Below, piece after piece: positions 1 through 6,378 of a stretch of DNA of 33,241 nt. Below the pieces are notes generated by a model, which was not told where the DNA came from, ran no database searches, and saw only the letters and a program-made list of their open reading frames with translations. The stretch comes from Candidatus Methylomirabilota bacterium. Its GTDB lineage: Bacteria; Methylomirabilota; Methylomirabilia; Methylomirabilales; Methylomirabilaceae. A program made the translations under genes and the position numbers. Position 1 is the first letter of the stretch. Every line of letters begins with the position of its first letter. Location: NCBI GenBank assembly GCA_016207095.1, contig JACQQF010000056.1, positions 1 through 33,241 of the forward strand. Reading direction: 5' to 3'.

Positions 1-303
<303 letters not shown>

Positions 304-350
304 CCGCTCTCTCCTTTTTCGCTATATCCTTATCCCCTCCCCACACACCC

Positions 351-375
351 CCTTCTCCCCTGCCAGGGGAGAAGG
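351..375. repeat. REP-like palindrome between ndh and nuoB
   Basis: A perfect 12-bp inverted repeat (CCTTCTCCCCTG, one base, CAGGGGAGAAGG) sits in the 97-bp gap between the ndh stop and the nuoB start. It is embedded in C-rich flanks ending in GATGAGGGGTG. The arrangement resembles the dispersed intergenic palindromes seen in many GC-rich bacteria. It could also act as a transcription terminator or mRNA-stabilising stem, though there is no T-tract. The structure is certain; its role is not. Confidence 0.8.
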
Positions 376-400
376 CTAGGATGAGGGGTGCTTCTGATCT

Positions 401-1648
401 CTACCACTCCAACTTTGCCAAGTCCCTCTGAAAGAGGGAACTGATAATCCAATCCAGCGCAACCCGGATCCGGTTCTTCCACCCGAAAAGCTTGACCAGG
501 AAGACCGAGCGCCACAGCAGCCACGCAGGCAGGCCGGAGAATGCCATCCCCGCGATCTCCCCGACTCCATCGCCGGCCCCGAGGGAGACCAGGTCCCCGC
601 GGTGGCGATACACAAACGGTTCCTTCCGTTCACCTCGAAGTCCTCTCATAATGTTGTCGGCGACACAGTCTGCCTGTTGAATGGCCACCTGGGCAGTGGG
701 CGGCAGCGCCGCATTGAGACGGCCATCCCAGCAGTGGGCGCAATCCCCGATCGCAACCACGCCGGGGAACGCCGGGATCTCCAGATATTCATCGACGACA
801 ACCCGCCCCAGTTTATCCTTGTCCACCGGCAGCGCCTCTACGATCGGGTTCGCCTTGACCCCTGCCGTCCAGATGACAGTGTCCGTCGTCACGACGTCCC
901 CGTTCGCCAATTCGACCGCCCCGTCGCTGACGCGGACCACCGGCGAGTAGAGTCGAACGTCGATCCCTTTCTGCTTCAACTTCTCCAGACCTCTGTTGGC
1001 CAACTGATCGCTGACGCACGGGATGATCCTTCCGGTCGCTTCGGCCACCACAACCCTGACCTCCCGCACATCGAGGTGCGGATAATGCCTCGCCAGCGCC
1101 TTCCGGGCAAGATCGTGGATTTCGGTCGCCAGCTCGACGCCAGTGCAGCCGGCCCCTACCAGGGTGAAGGTGAGCAGCCTTCGCCGCTTACTCGGGTCGC
1201 GCTCAAGATCGGCCCGCTCGAACATCTCCAGGATGTGGTTGCGAAGCCTGACAGCGTCTTTGAGCGTCTTGAAGTTAAACGCCTTCTCCTCAGCCCCGCT
1301 GATCCCGAAGTAGTTGGTCACGCTTCCCAGGGCGATGACGAGATGGTCGTACCCCACCTCGCCGGAATCGGTGAGGACCTTCCGCCCCTCCAGATCGATC
1401 GACCGAATCTCCCTCGTCTCAAAGGTCAACCGCGTCTTGCCGCTGAGGGCGCGGACCGGCCAGACCACATGGCGTGGCTCGATGATGCCCGACGTGACCT
1501 CGTGGAGCATCGGCGAGAAGAGGTGGAAATTGCGCGCGTCCAGTAGGCGGATCTCAAGCGTCTTCTCTTCTCGGAGGCGCCGCTCCAGCTCCAAAGCCGT
1601 GAACAGCCCCCCAAACCCCGCGCCCAGAATAACAATCCGTCGCGCCAT
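401..1648 (-). CDS. ndh: Type II NADH dehydrogenase / FAD-dependent pyridine nucleotide-disulphide oxidoreductase
   Basis: A 415-residue flavoprotein of the NDH-2 family, which transfers electrons from NADH to quinone at the inner face of the membrane without pumping protons. It shows two Rossmann dinucleotide folds: GAGFGG at residues 9-14 for FAD and VGAGCTG at 164-170 for NADH. The C-terminal FAD motif VVAIGDCAH lies around 297-305. The last 50 residues contain an amphipathic, Trp/Leu-rich stretch (LPAWLLWRSVFLVKLFGW) typical of the membrane anchor of NDH-2. The start ATG overlaps the stop of the upstream receiver gene by one base (TAATG), so the two are probably translated together. nuoB lies downstream on the same strand, so NADH oxidation genes of both types are adjacent. 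Related enzymes use sulfide or other donors, but the sequence fits NDH-2 best. Confidence 0.92.
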   Translation of the reverse strand: MARRIVILGAGFGGLFTALELERRLREEKTLEIRLLDARNFHLFSPMLHEVTSGIIEPRHVVWPVRALSGKTRLTFETREIRSIDLEGRKVLTDSGEVGYDHLVIALGSVTNYFGISGAEEKAFNFKTLKDAVRLRNHILEMFERADLERDPSKRRRLLTFTLVGAGCTGVELATEIHDLARKALARHYPHLDVREVRVVVAEATGRIIPCVSDQLANRGLEKLKQKGIDVRLYSPVVRVSDGAVELANGDVVTTDTVIWTAGVKANPIVEALPVDKDKLGRVVVDEYLEIPAFPGVVAIGDCAHCWDGRLNAALPPTAQVAIQQADCVADNIMRGLRGERKEPFVYRHRGDLVSLGAGDGVGEIAGMAFSGLPAWLLWRSVFLVKLFGWKNRIRVALDWIISSLFQRDLAKLEW

Positions 1649-2037
1649 TACCCTAACCCCGCACCCGTAGGAAGCCCGATGCTCCTGTCCTGAACCAGCC
1701 CGGCGAGGAGCTCCTGCATGCCCCCATTGGAACCAGGGGGAAGCGTCGCAAACAATACCCCCTTGTGAGAGACGGCCCTCGCATCCACCTGAGGCGTTGT
1801 CGATACTGCCACAATCGGCAGCTCAGGCGCAAGCTCCTTGATGGCCGCAATGATCAGGAGGCCATTGAGGCCGGGCGTCTCCAGATCCAGGATCAGTAGA
1901 TCAGCCTCTAGAATCCCTACCGCCCCCAGAGCCTCCATGCCGGACTCACAAAGCGTCAAACGATACCCATCGCGGTCGAGCGCCCTGGAGGCCGCCTCCA
2001 CCATCTCCCGCCTACTCGAACAGACAATAATGTGCAT
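1648..2037 (-). CDS. Degenerate receiver-domain protein coupled to ndh
   Basis: A 129-residue single-domain protein with the CheY-like alternating beta/alpha pattern. The predicted phosphoacceptor is Asp51 in LLILDLETPGLNG, and Ser79 occupies the usual Thr/Ser switch position. The acidic pair that normally binds magnesium after beta-1 is replaced by CSSRRE, and the conserved Lys before the proline pair is missing (ATLPP). It is therefore probably not phosphorylated in the standard way and may be a pseudo-receiver. No output domain follows. Its stop codon overlaps the ndh start (TAATG), arguing for co-translation and perhaps a role in regulating the dehydrogenase. The ribosome binding site is weak. 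Fold assignment is good; function is inference. Confidence 0.8.
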   Translation of the reverse strand: MHIIVCSSRREMVEAASRALDRDGYRLTLCESGMEALGAVGILEADLLILDLETPGLNGLLIIAAIKELAPELPIVAVSTTPQVDARAVSHKGVLFATLPPGSNGGMQELLAGLVQDRSIGLPTGAGLG

Positions 2038-2062
2038 GGCCTATCTTGCCGGTTCCCATCCG

Positions 2063-2100
2063 TTCTGGCTGAGCACTGAGCCTGCCGAAGTGTCGAAGCC
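2063..2100. repeat. Dispersed GAGCCTG/CGAAG intergenic repeat fragment
   Basis: The segment reads GGCTGAGCACTGAGCCTG then CCGAAGTGTCGAAGCC, a decayed version of the common CCTTCGAC...GCTCAGG type of dispersed repeat. A longer cluster of the same family lies at 9191-9271 between msrQ and msrP. It appears non-coding and marks the upstream edge of the receiver-ndh unit. Confidence 0.55.
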
Positions 2101-2408
2101 TGTTTTGAACATTGAACACAGTCGTCATCGACGCAGATAGGCAAAGAATGTACCAACCCGGAAAGAGGAGCAGAGCCAATGGGCGAAGCTTTCTAACTAA
2201 CTGGTAGATAAGGGGAAAACCTAATTCAATGGAAGATTCATCAGGGGAGGGCCTGGTTGATTAGGGTGGGAATTTCTCCGGGTGGGTCGGAGTTGTTCCT
2301 ATTGGATCGTCGGCGGAAGGAGACAGAGATTCTATTAACGTGGGATAAGGGGGGAACATCGGACTTGAAGTTGGGTGCACCGGGGCCCTCCGGCGTCCTA
2401 TGGGATCG
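2101..2408. other. Gene-free stretch upstream of the receiver gene
   Basis: No convincing gene was found here on either strand. Short open frames exist on the plus strand from about 2257, but they have no ribosome binding site, no recognisable domain and run into the antisense of the DUF2283 gene. The promoter for the receiver-ndh pair is expected in the left part of this stretch, but no clear -35/-10 pair stands out. Confidence 0.5.
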
Positions 2409-2639
2409 TCACTGGACAGGAGCTGCGGGCTTTGCCAGAGCTATGTCCTCTAGAACCACTCGCCGAAATACCTCCTGGTCGCCGAAGCGTTTGCGTGCAT
2501 CCAGGATTTCGATGCCCGCGATTCGTCCGTCGGCCGCATAGTCCACTGCAATACCCTCTGCCACGTGCTCAGTGGTCACGGTGGTCTCGATGAAGCGAAT
2601 GTAGAGCGCATCCACCTGCGCGTCATAAGTGATTCTCAT
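2409..2639 (-). CDS. DUF2283 family protein
   Basis: A 76-residue protein matching the DUF2283 pattern: MRITYD at the start, VDALYIRF, then VAEGIAVDYAADGRIAGIEILDARKR. The family is small, widespread and uncharacterised. It often sits next to DUF4258 genes in toxin-antitoxin-like pairs, as here. The ATG at 2639 is preferred because GAGGAG lies 9-12 bases upstream and the family begins with this Met. An alternative ATG at 2657 overlaps the end of the extended DUF4258 frame (TGATG), so the two genes were translationally linked in either case. The C-terminal tail (about 20 residues) is longer than the core domain. Confidence 0.86.
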   Translation of the reverse strand: MRITYDAQVDALYIRFIETTVTTEHVAEGIAVDYAADGRIAGIEILDARKRFGDQEVFRRVVLEDIALAKPAAPVQ

Positions 2640-2656
2640 CGTATCAGGTCTCCTCA

Positions 2657-2911
2657 TCAAAAGTAGTACACATAGACGGTTACGACCACAATCTCTTCGG
2701 CCTCCTCAACAAAGACAGGGCGGACCTACTTTGTGGCGTAGAATCTACCGTTCCAGTCCCCTCGAAACTCGAAGTCCTTTCGACACTCCAGCCTTCCCTG
2801 CTCAGCCGCCTCCCAATTGGCGGCTCGAATCACATCAATTACCTCCTGCTCCGTCGTGCCACGATAGCGGATGTTCGCGCGGCCGTGACCCGAGAGCCGA
2901 ACAGGTTTCAT
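2657..2911 (-). pseudogene. DUF4258 family gene interrupted by an in-frame amber codon
   Basis: Translation from the ATG at 2911 gives 61 residues with DUF4258 features (SGHGRANIRYRGTTEQEVIDVI, then CRKDFEFRGDWNGRFYATK) and stops at a TAG at 2726-2728. The same frame continues beyond the TAG as VRPVFVEEAEEIVVVTVYVYYF and ends at TGA 2657-2659, immediately before the DUF2283 start. This is the expected C-terminal strand region of the family, where a Gln (CAG) usually precedes VRP. A single C-to-T change therefore explains the stop. Either the toxin-like partner has been inactivated, or the base is a sequence error or suppressed codon. The region beyond the stop shows no further decay, so the lesion looks recent. 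Confidence 0.82.
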
Positions 2912-3152
2912 CGACTGTGGGTCACCCTACCAGGTGTCATCACGCGCACCGCTCCACCGCGTAGAAGAAGCATCAAGTATTCATGGATGCCACCCATGAA
3001 GAAAATGCCCTCGTTTCAGGCGAGTCGATTCTACCCTCATCCCACCAAGGAAGGCAAAATCTTTTATCTTGGCGACTGGCTTTTGACAGGCGCAGGAAAG
3101 AACGGTATCAAGGTGTCCTGATATGGAGGGCGAGACAGGAGGGAATGCATTC

Positions 3153-3413
3153 ATGAACGCACGCGCCATCTGCTATCTGGTGCTTTGCTGCTTCCTGGCG
3201 CAATCGGCCAACGCGCTCGCCAACGACCAGCCGACTGATCCTTGCAAGCCTGCCGAGGCCGAAGACCAACCCAAGCCACCGTCGGAGGAGAAAGATCAGG
3301 TCCCGCCCGCCAAGAAGCCGTCCGAGATACTGCTGTACAAGAGGAAACGGCCCGACACCGCTCCGACTAAGCCCGGAGGGCCAGCAGAAAGACCAGAGAC
3401 ACCGGACAAGTAA
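3153..3413 (+). CDS. Small exported proline/lysine-rich protein
   Basis: An 86-residue product with a probable signal peptide: MNARAICYLVLCCFLAQSANALA, with likely cleavage after ALA. The mature part (about 63 residues) is low complexity, rich in Pro, Lys, Glu and Asp, and probably disordered. The ATG at 3153 is chosen over an upstream in-frame start at 3123 because AGGAGGG lies nine bases before it and because it starts the signal peptide cleanly. It is the only plus-strand gene between 1 and 19 kb. No family was recognised. It could be a periplasmic peptide of unknown role. The strong ribosome binding site and signal peptide are the main support. Confidence 0.62.
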   Translation: MNARAICYLVLCCFLAQSANALANDQPTDPCKPAEAEDQPKPPSEEKDQVPPAKKPSEILLYKRKRPDTAPTKPGGPAERPETPDK

Positions 3414-3454
3414 TCGGCGGTAGAGGGCCTAGGAGAACAACTGCAACTGCGCAC

Positions 3455-3769
3455 TCAGTGTTGCGAAGGGCCAATGCTGCGGCGAAACAGCACGAAGGTT
3501 CGTAGCGCGGCCGCGAGGCCGAGAACAAGTGGGACGATAATCAGCGCGCCAAGAACCGAGATGACTGGCCACCAAGGTGCGTCAACAGTCGGCGACATGA
3601 CGAGATACGTGCGCACGCTCCAAGCTGCGGCAAGTGCAAGGGCAACGACAAGTGCCACGAGGTTAAAGCGTAAGACCGTGCTGGATTGAGCACCCGACGG
3701 GGAAAGCCGGAAAAACGCCCAGACCACCACGCCAGCGATGGGCACCAAGACCAAAAGGGCAACGATCAC
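3455..3769 (-). CDS. Small membrane protein with three predicted transmembrane helices
   Basis: A 104-residue hydrophobic protein with three candidate membrane segments: about residues 2-22 (IVALLVLVPIAGVVVWAFF), 35-55 (LVALVVALALAAAW) and 68-90 (VISVLGALIIVPLVLGLAAAL). No family was recognised. The GTG at 3769 is the first possible start because an in-frame TAG lies a few codons upstream, and a GGAG sits seven bases before it. This GTG also overlaps the stop of the 58-codon frame upstream (GTGA). It follows the attC-like hairpin at 3817-3871 by about 45 bases, the spacing expected for the first gene of an integron cassette. Confidence 0.62.
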   Translation of the reverse strand: MIVALLVLVPIAGVVVWAFFRLSPSGAQSSTVLRFNLVALVVALALAAAWSVRTYLVMSPTVDAPWWPVISVLGALIIVPLVLGLAAALRTFVLFRRSIGPSQH

Positions 3770-3942
3770 TGCTGCACTCCAACGACAAAGCTACGCTGCG
3801 GCGAACCGACTGTCGAGTCTAACAAGTGGGCGTCCATCGCCCCGGGGATGAGAAGCATCAGCGCGTTATCGACGATCTCCATGACCGCAATCGAGAGGGT
3901 ATCAGCGGCCAGGGGCAACATGTGTTCTTCGTCAACTATCAC
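3766..3942 (-). CDS. Possible 58-aa coupled small ORF (competes with attC-like reading)
   Basis: A GTG at 3942 overlaps the stop of the upstream gene in the configuration GTGA, and the frame runs 58 codons to a TGA that again overlaps the next start as GTGA. Two such four-base overlaps in a row suggest translational coupling of three genes. The product begins MIVDEEHMLPLAADTLS and matches nothing I recognise. Against it, the middle of the frame is an imperfect inverted repeat that resembles an integron attC site, and the downstream gene has its own GGAG. Both readings cannot easily be true, so this call is tentative. Confidence 0.3.
   Translation of the reverse strand: MIVDEEHMLPLAADTLSIAVMEIVDNALMLLIPGAMDAHLLDSTVGSPQRSFVVGVQQ
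3817..3871 (-). repeat. attC-like imperfect palindrome
   Basis: On the minus strand this 55-base segment starts CGATAAC, contains CATCCCC/GGGGcGATG with one unpaired base at the centre, and ends GTTAGAC, a full match to the attC core GTTRRRY. The two halves are similar outside the core. It lies between the 133-aa gene and the three-helix membrane gene, as a cassette recombination site would. The left core matches only partly. Confidence 0.35.
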
Positions 3943-4340
3943 TCGTGCTTTAGTACCGTGATCGTGTTTACCGACGTCATTGGAGCCTGTACATCAACAA
4001 CGAGCGTGTACAGAACCTGTTGTTTGTGAGTGCCTCGGTATTCCGGCCATTTGCGTTCCAGGCTCCCTCTGTAGTGACGCTCAATGGGGCGGCCTTGTTC
4101 AACGAAGAAGAGGTCTTCAGTTTGCGTTCCATCTCTCTTGTCATACCGCAAGCCGATCACGAAGGCGCTTTGGACAGAAGTTGGTTTTGATACCGTCAAT
4201 TGCTTAAGCTCTCCGTCATCCTGTCGAATTCGGATACCTTGGCTATTCAATAGCGCAAGGGTGTCCTTCCCGGTGTTCGAATTGTCACCGTCAAGATGGC
4301 GCTTCCAGATGCCATCCAAATCACTGCACAGATCGCTCAT
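3939..4340 (-). CDS. Hypothetical protein, 133 aa
   Basis: A hydrophilic protein of 133 residues with no recognised domain. Visible segments include LCSDLDGIWKRHLDGDNSNTGKDT near the N-terminus and LRYDKRDGTQTEDLFFVEQGRPIERHYRG in the middle, suggesting a compact mixed alpha/beta or beta protein. There is no signal peptide or membrane segment. The ATG at 4340 is used; a TTG at 4349 is also in frame. The ribosome binding site is weak. The gene starts only 15 bases after the higA stop and ends in TGATAG. Its position in a run of short minus-strand genes separated by hairpins fits a mobile cassette cargo gene. Function unknown. Confidence 0.65.
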   Translation of the reverse strand: MSDLCSDLDGIWKRHLDGDNSNTGKDTLALLNSQGIRIRQDDGELKQLTVSKPTSVQSAFVIGLRYDKRDGTQTEDLFFVEQGRPIERHYRGSLERKWPEYRGTHKQQVLYTLVVDVQAPMTSVNTITVLKHE

Positions 4341-4354
4341 GGCAACCAACGCTC

Positions 4355-4361
4355 GTTAGGC
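4355..4361 (-). other. attC-like core half-site at the higA stop codon
   Basis: On the minus strand the sequence is GCCTAAC, an exact match to the attC R'' core RYYYAAC, and it contains the higA stop codon TAA. Cassette genes often end inside or just before this core. No matching GTTRRRY half-site or long palindrome was found downstream, so if this is an attC it is truncated. Confidence 0.25.
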
Positions 4362-4670
4362 GGCATTCAATGGAGTAATCCGCTCGATCTTCTTCTTGAT
4401 CGACTTTGTCGCGTCCCAAAGATCAACGGCTCGTTGAGCGTTGAGCCAAAACTCCGGGCTGGTGCCGAACAACCGGGAAAGACACAGGGCCATCGAAGGA
4501 CTCACGGCGCGACGCTCGCGGAGCAGCTCGTTGACGGTCTGGCGCGACACGCCCAGGGCCTTCGCAAAACCGGCCACGGTCAACTCATAATCCGGAAGAA
4601 AATCCTCGCGAAGCATTTCCCCCGGATGGGTTGGGCGAACCTGCCTTTCCCTCGTATTCGGAATGCTCAT
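4356..4670 (-). CDS. higA: HigA-type antitoxin
   Basis: A 104-residue DNA-binding antitoxin of the HigA/VapI family. The N-terminus carries the PTHPGEMLREDFL motif. The helix-turn-helix follows at about residues 31-52 (VAGFAKALGVSRQTVNELLRERRAVSP), and the typical ALCLSRLFGTSPEFWLNAQRAVDLW segment follows that. It is expected to neutralise the upstream HigB toxin by direct binding and to repress the operon. It starts 14 bases after the higB stop with GAGAGGGA upstream of the ATG. The toxin-first order is normal for higBA. The gene ends in a GCCTAAC core. Short higBA pairs are frequent cargo of chromosomal integrons, which fits the surrounding hairpins. Confidence 0.92.
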   Translation of the reverse strand: MSIPNTRERQVRPTHPGEMLREDFLPDYELTVAGFAKALGVSRQTVNELLRERRAVSPSMALCLSRLFGTSPEFWLNAQRAVDLWDATKSIKKKIERITPLNAA

Positions 4671-4684
4671 GACTTCCCTCTCTT

Positions 4685-4966
4685 TCAGTGGTAGTCCGTT
4701 ATCTCCACGTCGTACGCGTCGCAGTCAACGAAGCGAAAACAGATCCTCCATTGAAGGTTGACGGCAATCGCACACTCTCCTTTGCGTTCCCTTTCCAATG
4801 CATGGAAACGGTTACTGGGAAGAGCCTTCAGGTCGTCCAAGCTTTTTGCGATGTCCAGGTACTCCAGGCGTCGTTTCGCTCTCTTCCAGATGTCGGACGG
4901 AAGCCGTTTCGATTTTCCGGTCTCGTACAGCTCCCGTGTATGCCGGTCAGCGAACGTCTTGATCAC
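4685..4966 (-). CDS. higB: HigB-type mRNA interferase toxin
   Basis: A 93-residue RelE-superfamily toxin of the HigB type, which cleaves mRNA on the ribosome. Diagnostic features are the MIKTFADRHTRELYETGKSKRLP start, the PSNRFHALERERKGECAIAVNLQWRICFRF core and the VEITDYH end with the usual C-terminal His. The start is GTG at 4966, which matches the family N-terminus. A TTGACA/17 bp/TACCGT promoter lies so close upstream that the transcript would begin at or within a few bases of the GTG, suggesting leaderless translation. A GTCACGTGAC palindrome lies between the promoter hexamers and is a likely HigA operator. Full length, with no sign of inactivation. Confidence 0.93.
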   Translation of the reverse strand: MIKTFADRHTRELYETGKSKRLPSDIWKRAKRRLEYLDIAKSLDDLKALPSNRFHALERERKGECAIAVNLQWRICFRFVDCDAYDVEITDYH

Positions 4967-4972
4967 GTCTCA

Positions 4973-5001
4973 ACGGTAACTCGTCACGTGACAGATGTCA
5001 A
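4973..5001 (-). promoter_or_regulatory. higBA promoter with palindromic operator
   Basis: Minus strand: TTGACA at 5001-4996, 17-bp spacer, then TACCGT at 4978-4973. The spacer contains the perfect palindrome GTCACGTGAC (4983-4992), placed where a repressor such as HigA would block RNA polymerase. The predicted transcription start falls at about 4966, the GTG of higB. The -35 is consensus and the -10 is moderate. Confidence 0.6.
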
Positions 5002-5043
5002 TACGGAAAGCCCCCCTTACGCCCGCGCTACCCCGCGGGACAA

Positions 5044-5083
5044 GCGGCACGGCGCTTGCTGCTTTCCGCAAGCGCCGTGCCGC
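5044..5083 (-). repeat. 16-bp perfect inverted repeat, attC-like or terminator stem
   Basis: Two perfect 16-base arms (5044-5059 and 5068-5083, GCGGCACGGCGCTTGC and its complement) flank an eight-base loop. On the minus strand it follows the glycosylase gene and precedes the higBA promoter. The flanks extend the pairing imperfectly. GTATAAC lies at 5115-5109 on the outer left side, while the opposite side reads CGTAAGG, a poor match to GTTRRRY. No T-tract follows, so it is not a classic terminator. A degenerate attC site is possible. Confidence 0.6.
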
Positions 5084-5127
5084 GAAGGACCGGCGGGCTC
5101 AGCACGTAGTTATACGGCGTGTTCATC

Positions 5128-5745
5128 TCAGTTCTTGATTCGCACCGCAACGTCTTGGAGGACCGCGAGGACTTGCTTCCGCTTGTCCGGCCAGATGTTA
5201 AAGACCCTCGCACTCGGATGGTGAGTTTCAAGGATCCTTGCAGCGGAGCGTTCTTCGACGAAGGGCCGCGCCCGTTGGGCCGCCTTGCCTACGAGGACGA
5301 CAACAGCGAGGCGAGGCAGCAACTGCAGAAGTTTACCGAGGTATTCTGCCCCTTCCACGATGTCGGTCGAACCGGCCGGGCGAATTCGGACTTGATTGCC
5401 CAAGTACCACGGGATGACATTCCAGAGAATCGTGTCTTCCCGTGGGATCGCAGCTTGCCGGAGCAAAAGGCACATGTTGCGGGCGGTTGGATCCGGGTTG
5501 TTCCGCGAGACGAAGCCAGAGCGGACAGCCTTCGAACCAGGTGCCTCCAGCAGGAACAATGCTTTGGCCTCCAGCCCCCCATCGAGAGGGTCGAAGTACG
5601 GTATTGCATCAGGGAGGCCCCTCTCGACCCTGATGGAATGGACAAACTCAGTCAAGGGGGCGATGTGAGGATTGTCGAGTGCCGACATGCGTTGAAGTTT
5701 CTCTGCGGCGCAAGCAAGCGAATAGGGCTCGTGACTGGCGAACAT
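5128..5745 (-). CDS. Uracil-DNA glycosylase superfamily protein
   Basis: A 205-residue protein with the uracil-DNA glycosylase fold. Motif A region reads AKALFLLEAPGSKA at about residues 60-73, where family 4/5 enzymes have GEAPG. It is followed by NNPDPTARNM and WNVIPWYLGN in the substrate pocket. The C-terminal motif is HHPSARVFN, equivalent to HPSP in other families. It may remove uracil or another damaged base from DNA, but the altered motif A (Leu-Glu in place of Gly-Glu) makes the exact substrate uncertain. It starts about 24 bases after a GTTATAC site at 5775-5769 and is followed by the GTATAAC/hairpin at 5115-5044, so it has the layout of a single-gene integron cassette. The ATG at 5745 has GAGGAA upstream. 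Confidence 0.84.
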   Translation of the reverse strand: MFASHEPYSLACAAEKLQRMSALDNPHIAPLTEFVHSIRVERGLPDAIPYFDPLDGGLEAKALFLLEAPGSKAVRSGFVSRNNPDPTARNMCLLLRQAAIPREDTILWNVIPWYLGNQVRIRPAGSTDIVEGAEYLGKLLQLLPRLAVVVLVGKAAQRARPFVEERSAARILETHHPSARVFNIWPDKRKQVLAVLQDVAVRIKN

Positions 5746-5768
5746 CGGATCAGCTATTCCTCAAGGCT

Positions 5769-5838
5769 GTATAACGTCAGGGGTGAGCGGACGGTGACCT
5801 GCCGCGGGTCACCGGTACGCTCCACCCCTTGGTTCACC
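5769..5838 (-). repeat. attC-like imperfect palindrome containing a gene stop codon
   Basis: The two halves of this 70-base segment pair along most of their length. CGGTGACC (5792-5799) pairs with GGTCACCG (5807-5814), and GGGGTGAGCG (5780-5789) pairs with CGCTCCACCCC (5818-5828) with one extra unpaired base. The outer ends are GTATAAC (5769-5775) and GGTTCACC (5831-5838). Long arms, an unpaired base in one arm and an outer AAC/GTT core are the hallmarks of integron attC sites. The TGA of the 189-aa gene (5809-5811) lies inside the palindrome. The outer cores deviate from the strict consensus. Confidence 0.45.
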
Positions 5839-6378
5839 GTTTCTTTTTCTTTCTTCTGTCCACAGGCGCATGTCGAGGTGGACCCGTGAAATCCCCTGTT
5901 GAAGAGCAACCTGTTGTGCGAATGCCTGGAACTTTGCGCTGATTTCCGGAGTCAATCCATTCAGACCGGGCCAGCGGGGAAGTTCCCGTCGCTTCCCTTT
6001 CCGTTTCAGGGATGACGCAACAAGACTATCGAGGGGGATTTCCATCCAGTCTTCTGCGCTTGATAACCCGTGCTTCTCGGCGATGAAGCGGTTGTAACAG
6101 ATGTCTCTCAGGAATAGGTTGAGTGCCTTGCGGGCTGCACCCCAATTTCGGGCGCCATCAGGCAACGACTTCTTCAAGTCTTCCGTTTTGCGGTCGAGGA
6201 CATCCAAGAACAAGCTCTCGTTTCTCCCCCGAAAAGGTTCGATATCCATATTGGCAAGGAACCGCTGTGCCGCCTCAATGACGCCCTTCGACCCCTGATT
6301 CCGCAATGTTGATGGGCCAACCGTTGTGACTGCGATATATCGCTGCATGTCACGATAAAACTCGTCGTCCTTGTTCAT
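5809..6378 (-). CDS. Hypothetical helical partner of a nuclease-like protein
   Basis: A 189-residue, mainly helical and charged protein with no recognised domain. Features include GPSTLRNQGSKGVIEAAQRFL near the N-terminus, a central NLFLRDICYNRFIAEKHGLSS segment, and RRELPRWPGLNGLTPEISAKFQAFAQ toward the C-terminus, ending in a basic tail. Its ATG overlaps the stop of the upstream PD-(D/E)xK-like gene by four bases (ATGA), so the two are co-translated and probably act together. The stop codon lies within the attC-like palindrome at 5769-5838. The pair could be a restriction-like or anti-phage module, but this rests on the partner fold and the mobile context, not on homology. Confidence 0.72.
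   Translation of the reverse strand: MNKDDEFYRDMQRYIAVTTVGPSTLRNQGSKGVIEAAQRFLANMDIEPFRGRNESLFLDVLDRKTEDLKKSLPDGARNWGAARKALNLFLRDICYNRFIAEKHGLSSAEDWMEIPLDSLVASSLKRKGKRRELPRWPGLNGLTPEISAKFQAFAQQVALQQGISRVHLDMRLWTEERKRNGEPRGGAYR

Noticed and set aside
602-1546. Long plus-strand open frame of 314 codons
   Set aside because: It is entirely antisense to the well-supported ndh gene, with no ribosome binding site and no recognisable domain; it follows from GC-rich codon structure.
2138-2230. Sequence GGCAAAGAATG...GGAAAGAGGAGCAGAGCC on the plus strand, resembling parts of a cyclic di-GMP riboswitch
   Set aside because: Only short blocks resemble the consensus, the closing stem is absent and no plus-strand gene follows.
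2981-3169. Minus-strand 62-codon frame antisense to the start of the small exported protein
   Set aside because: No ribosome binding site or homology; it overlaps a better-supported plus-strand gene.
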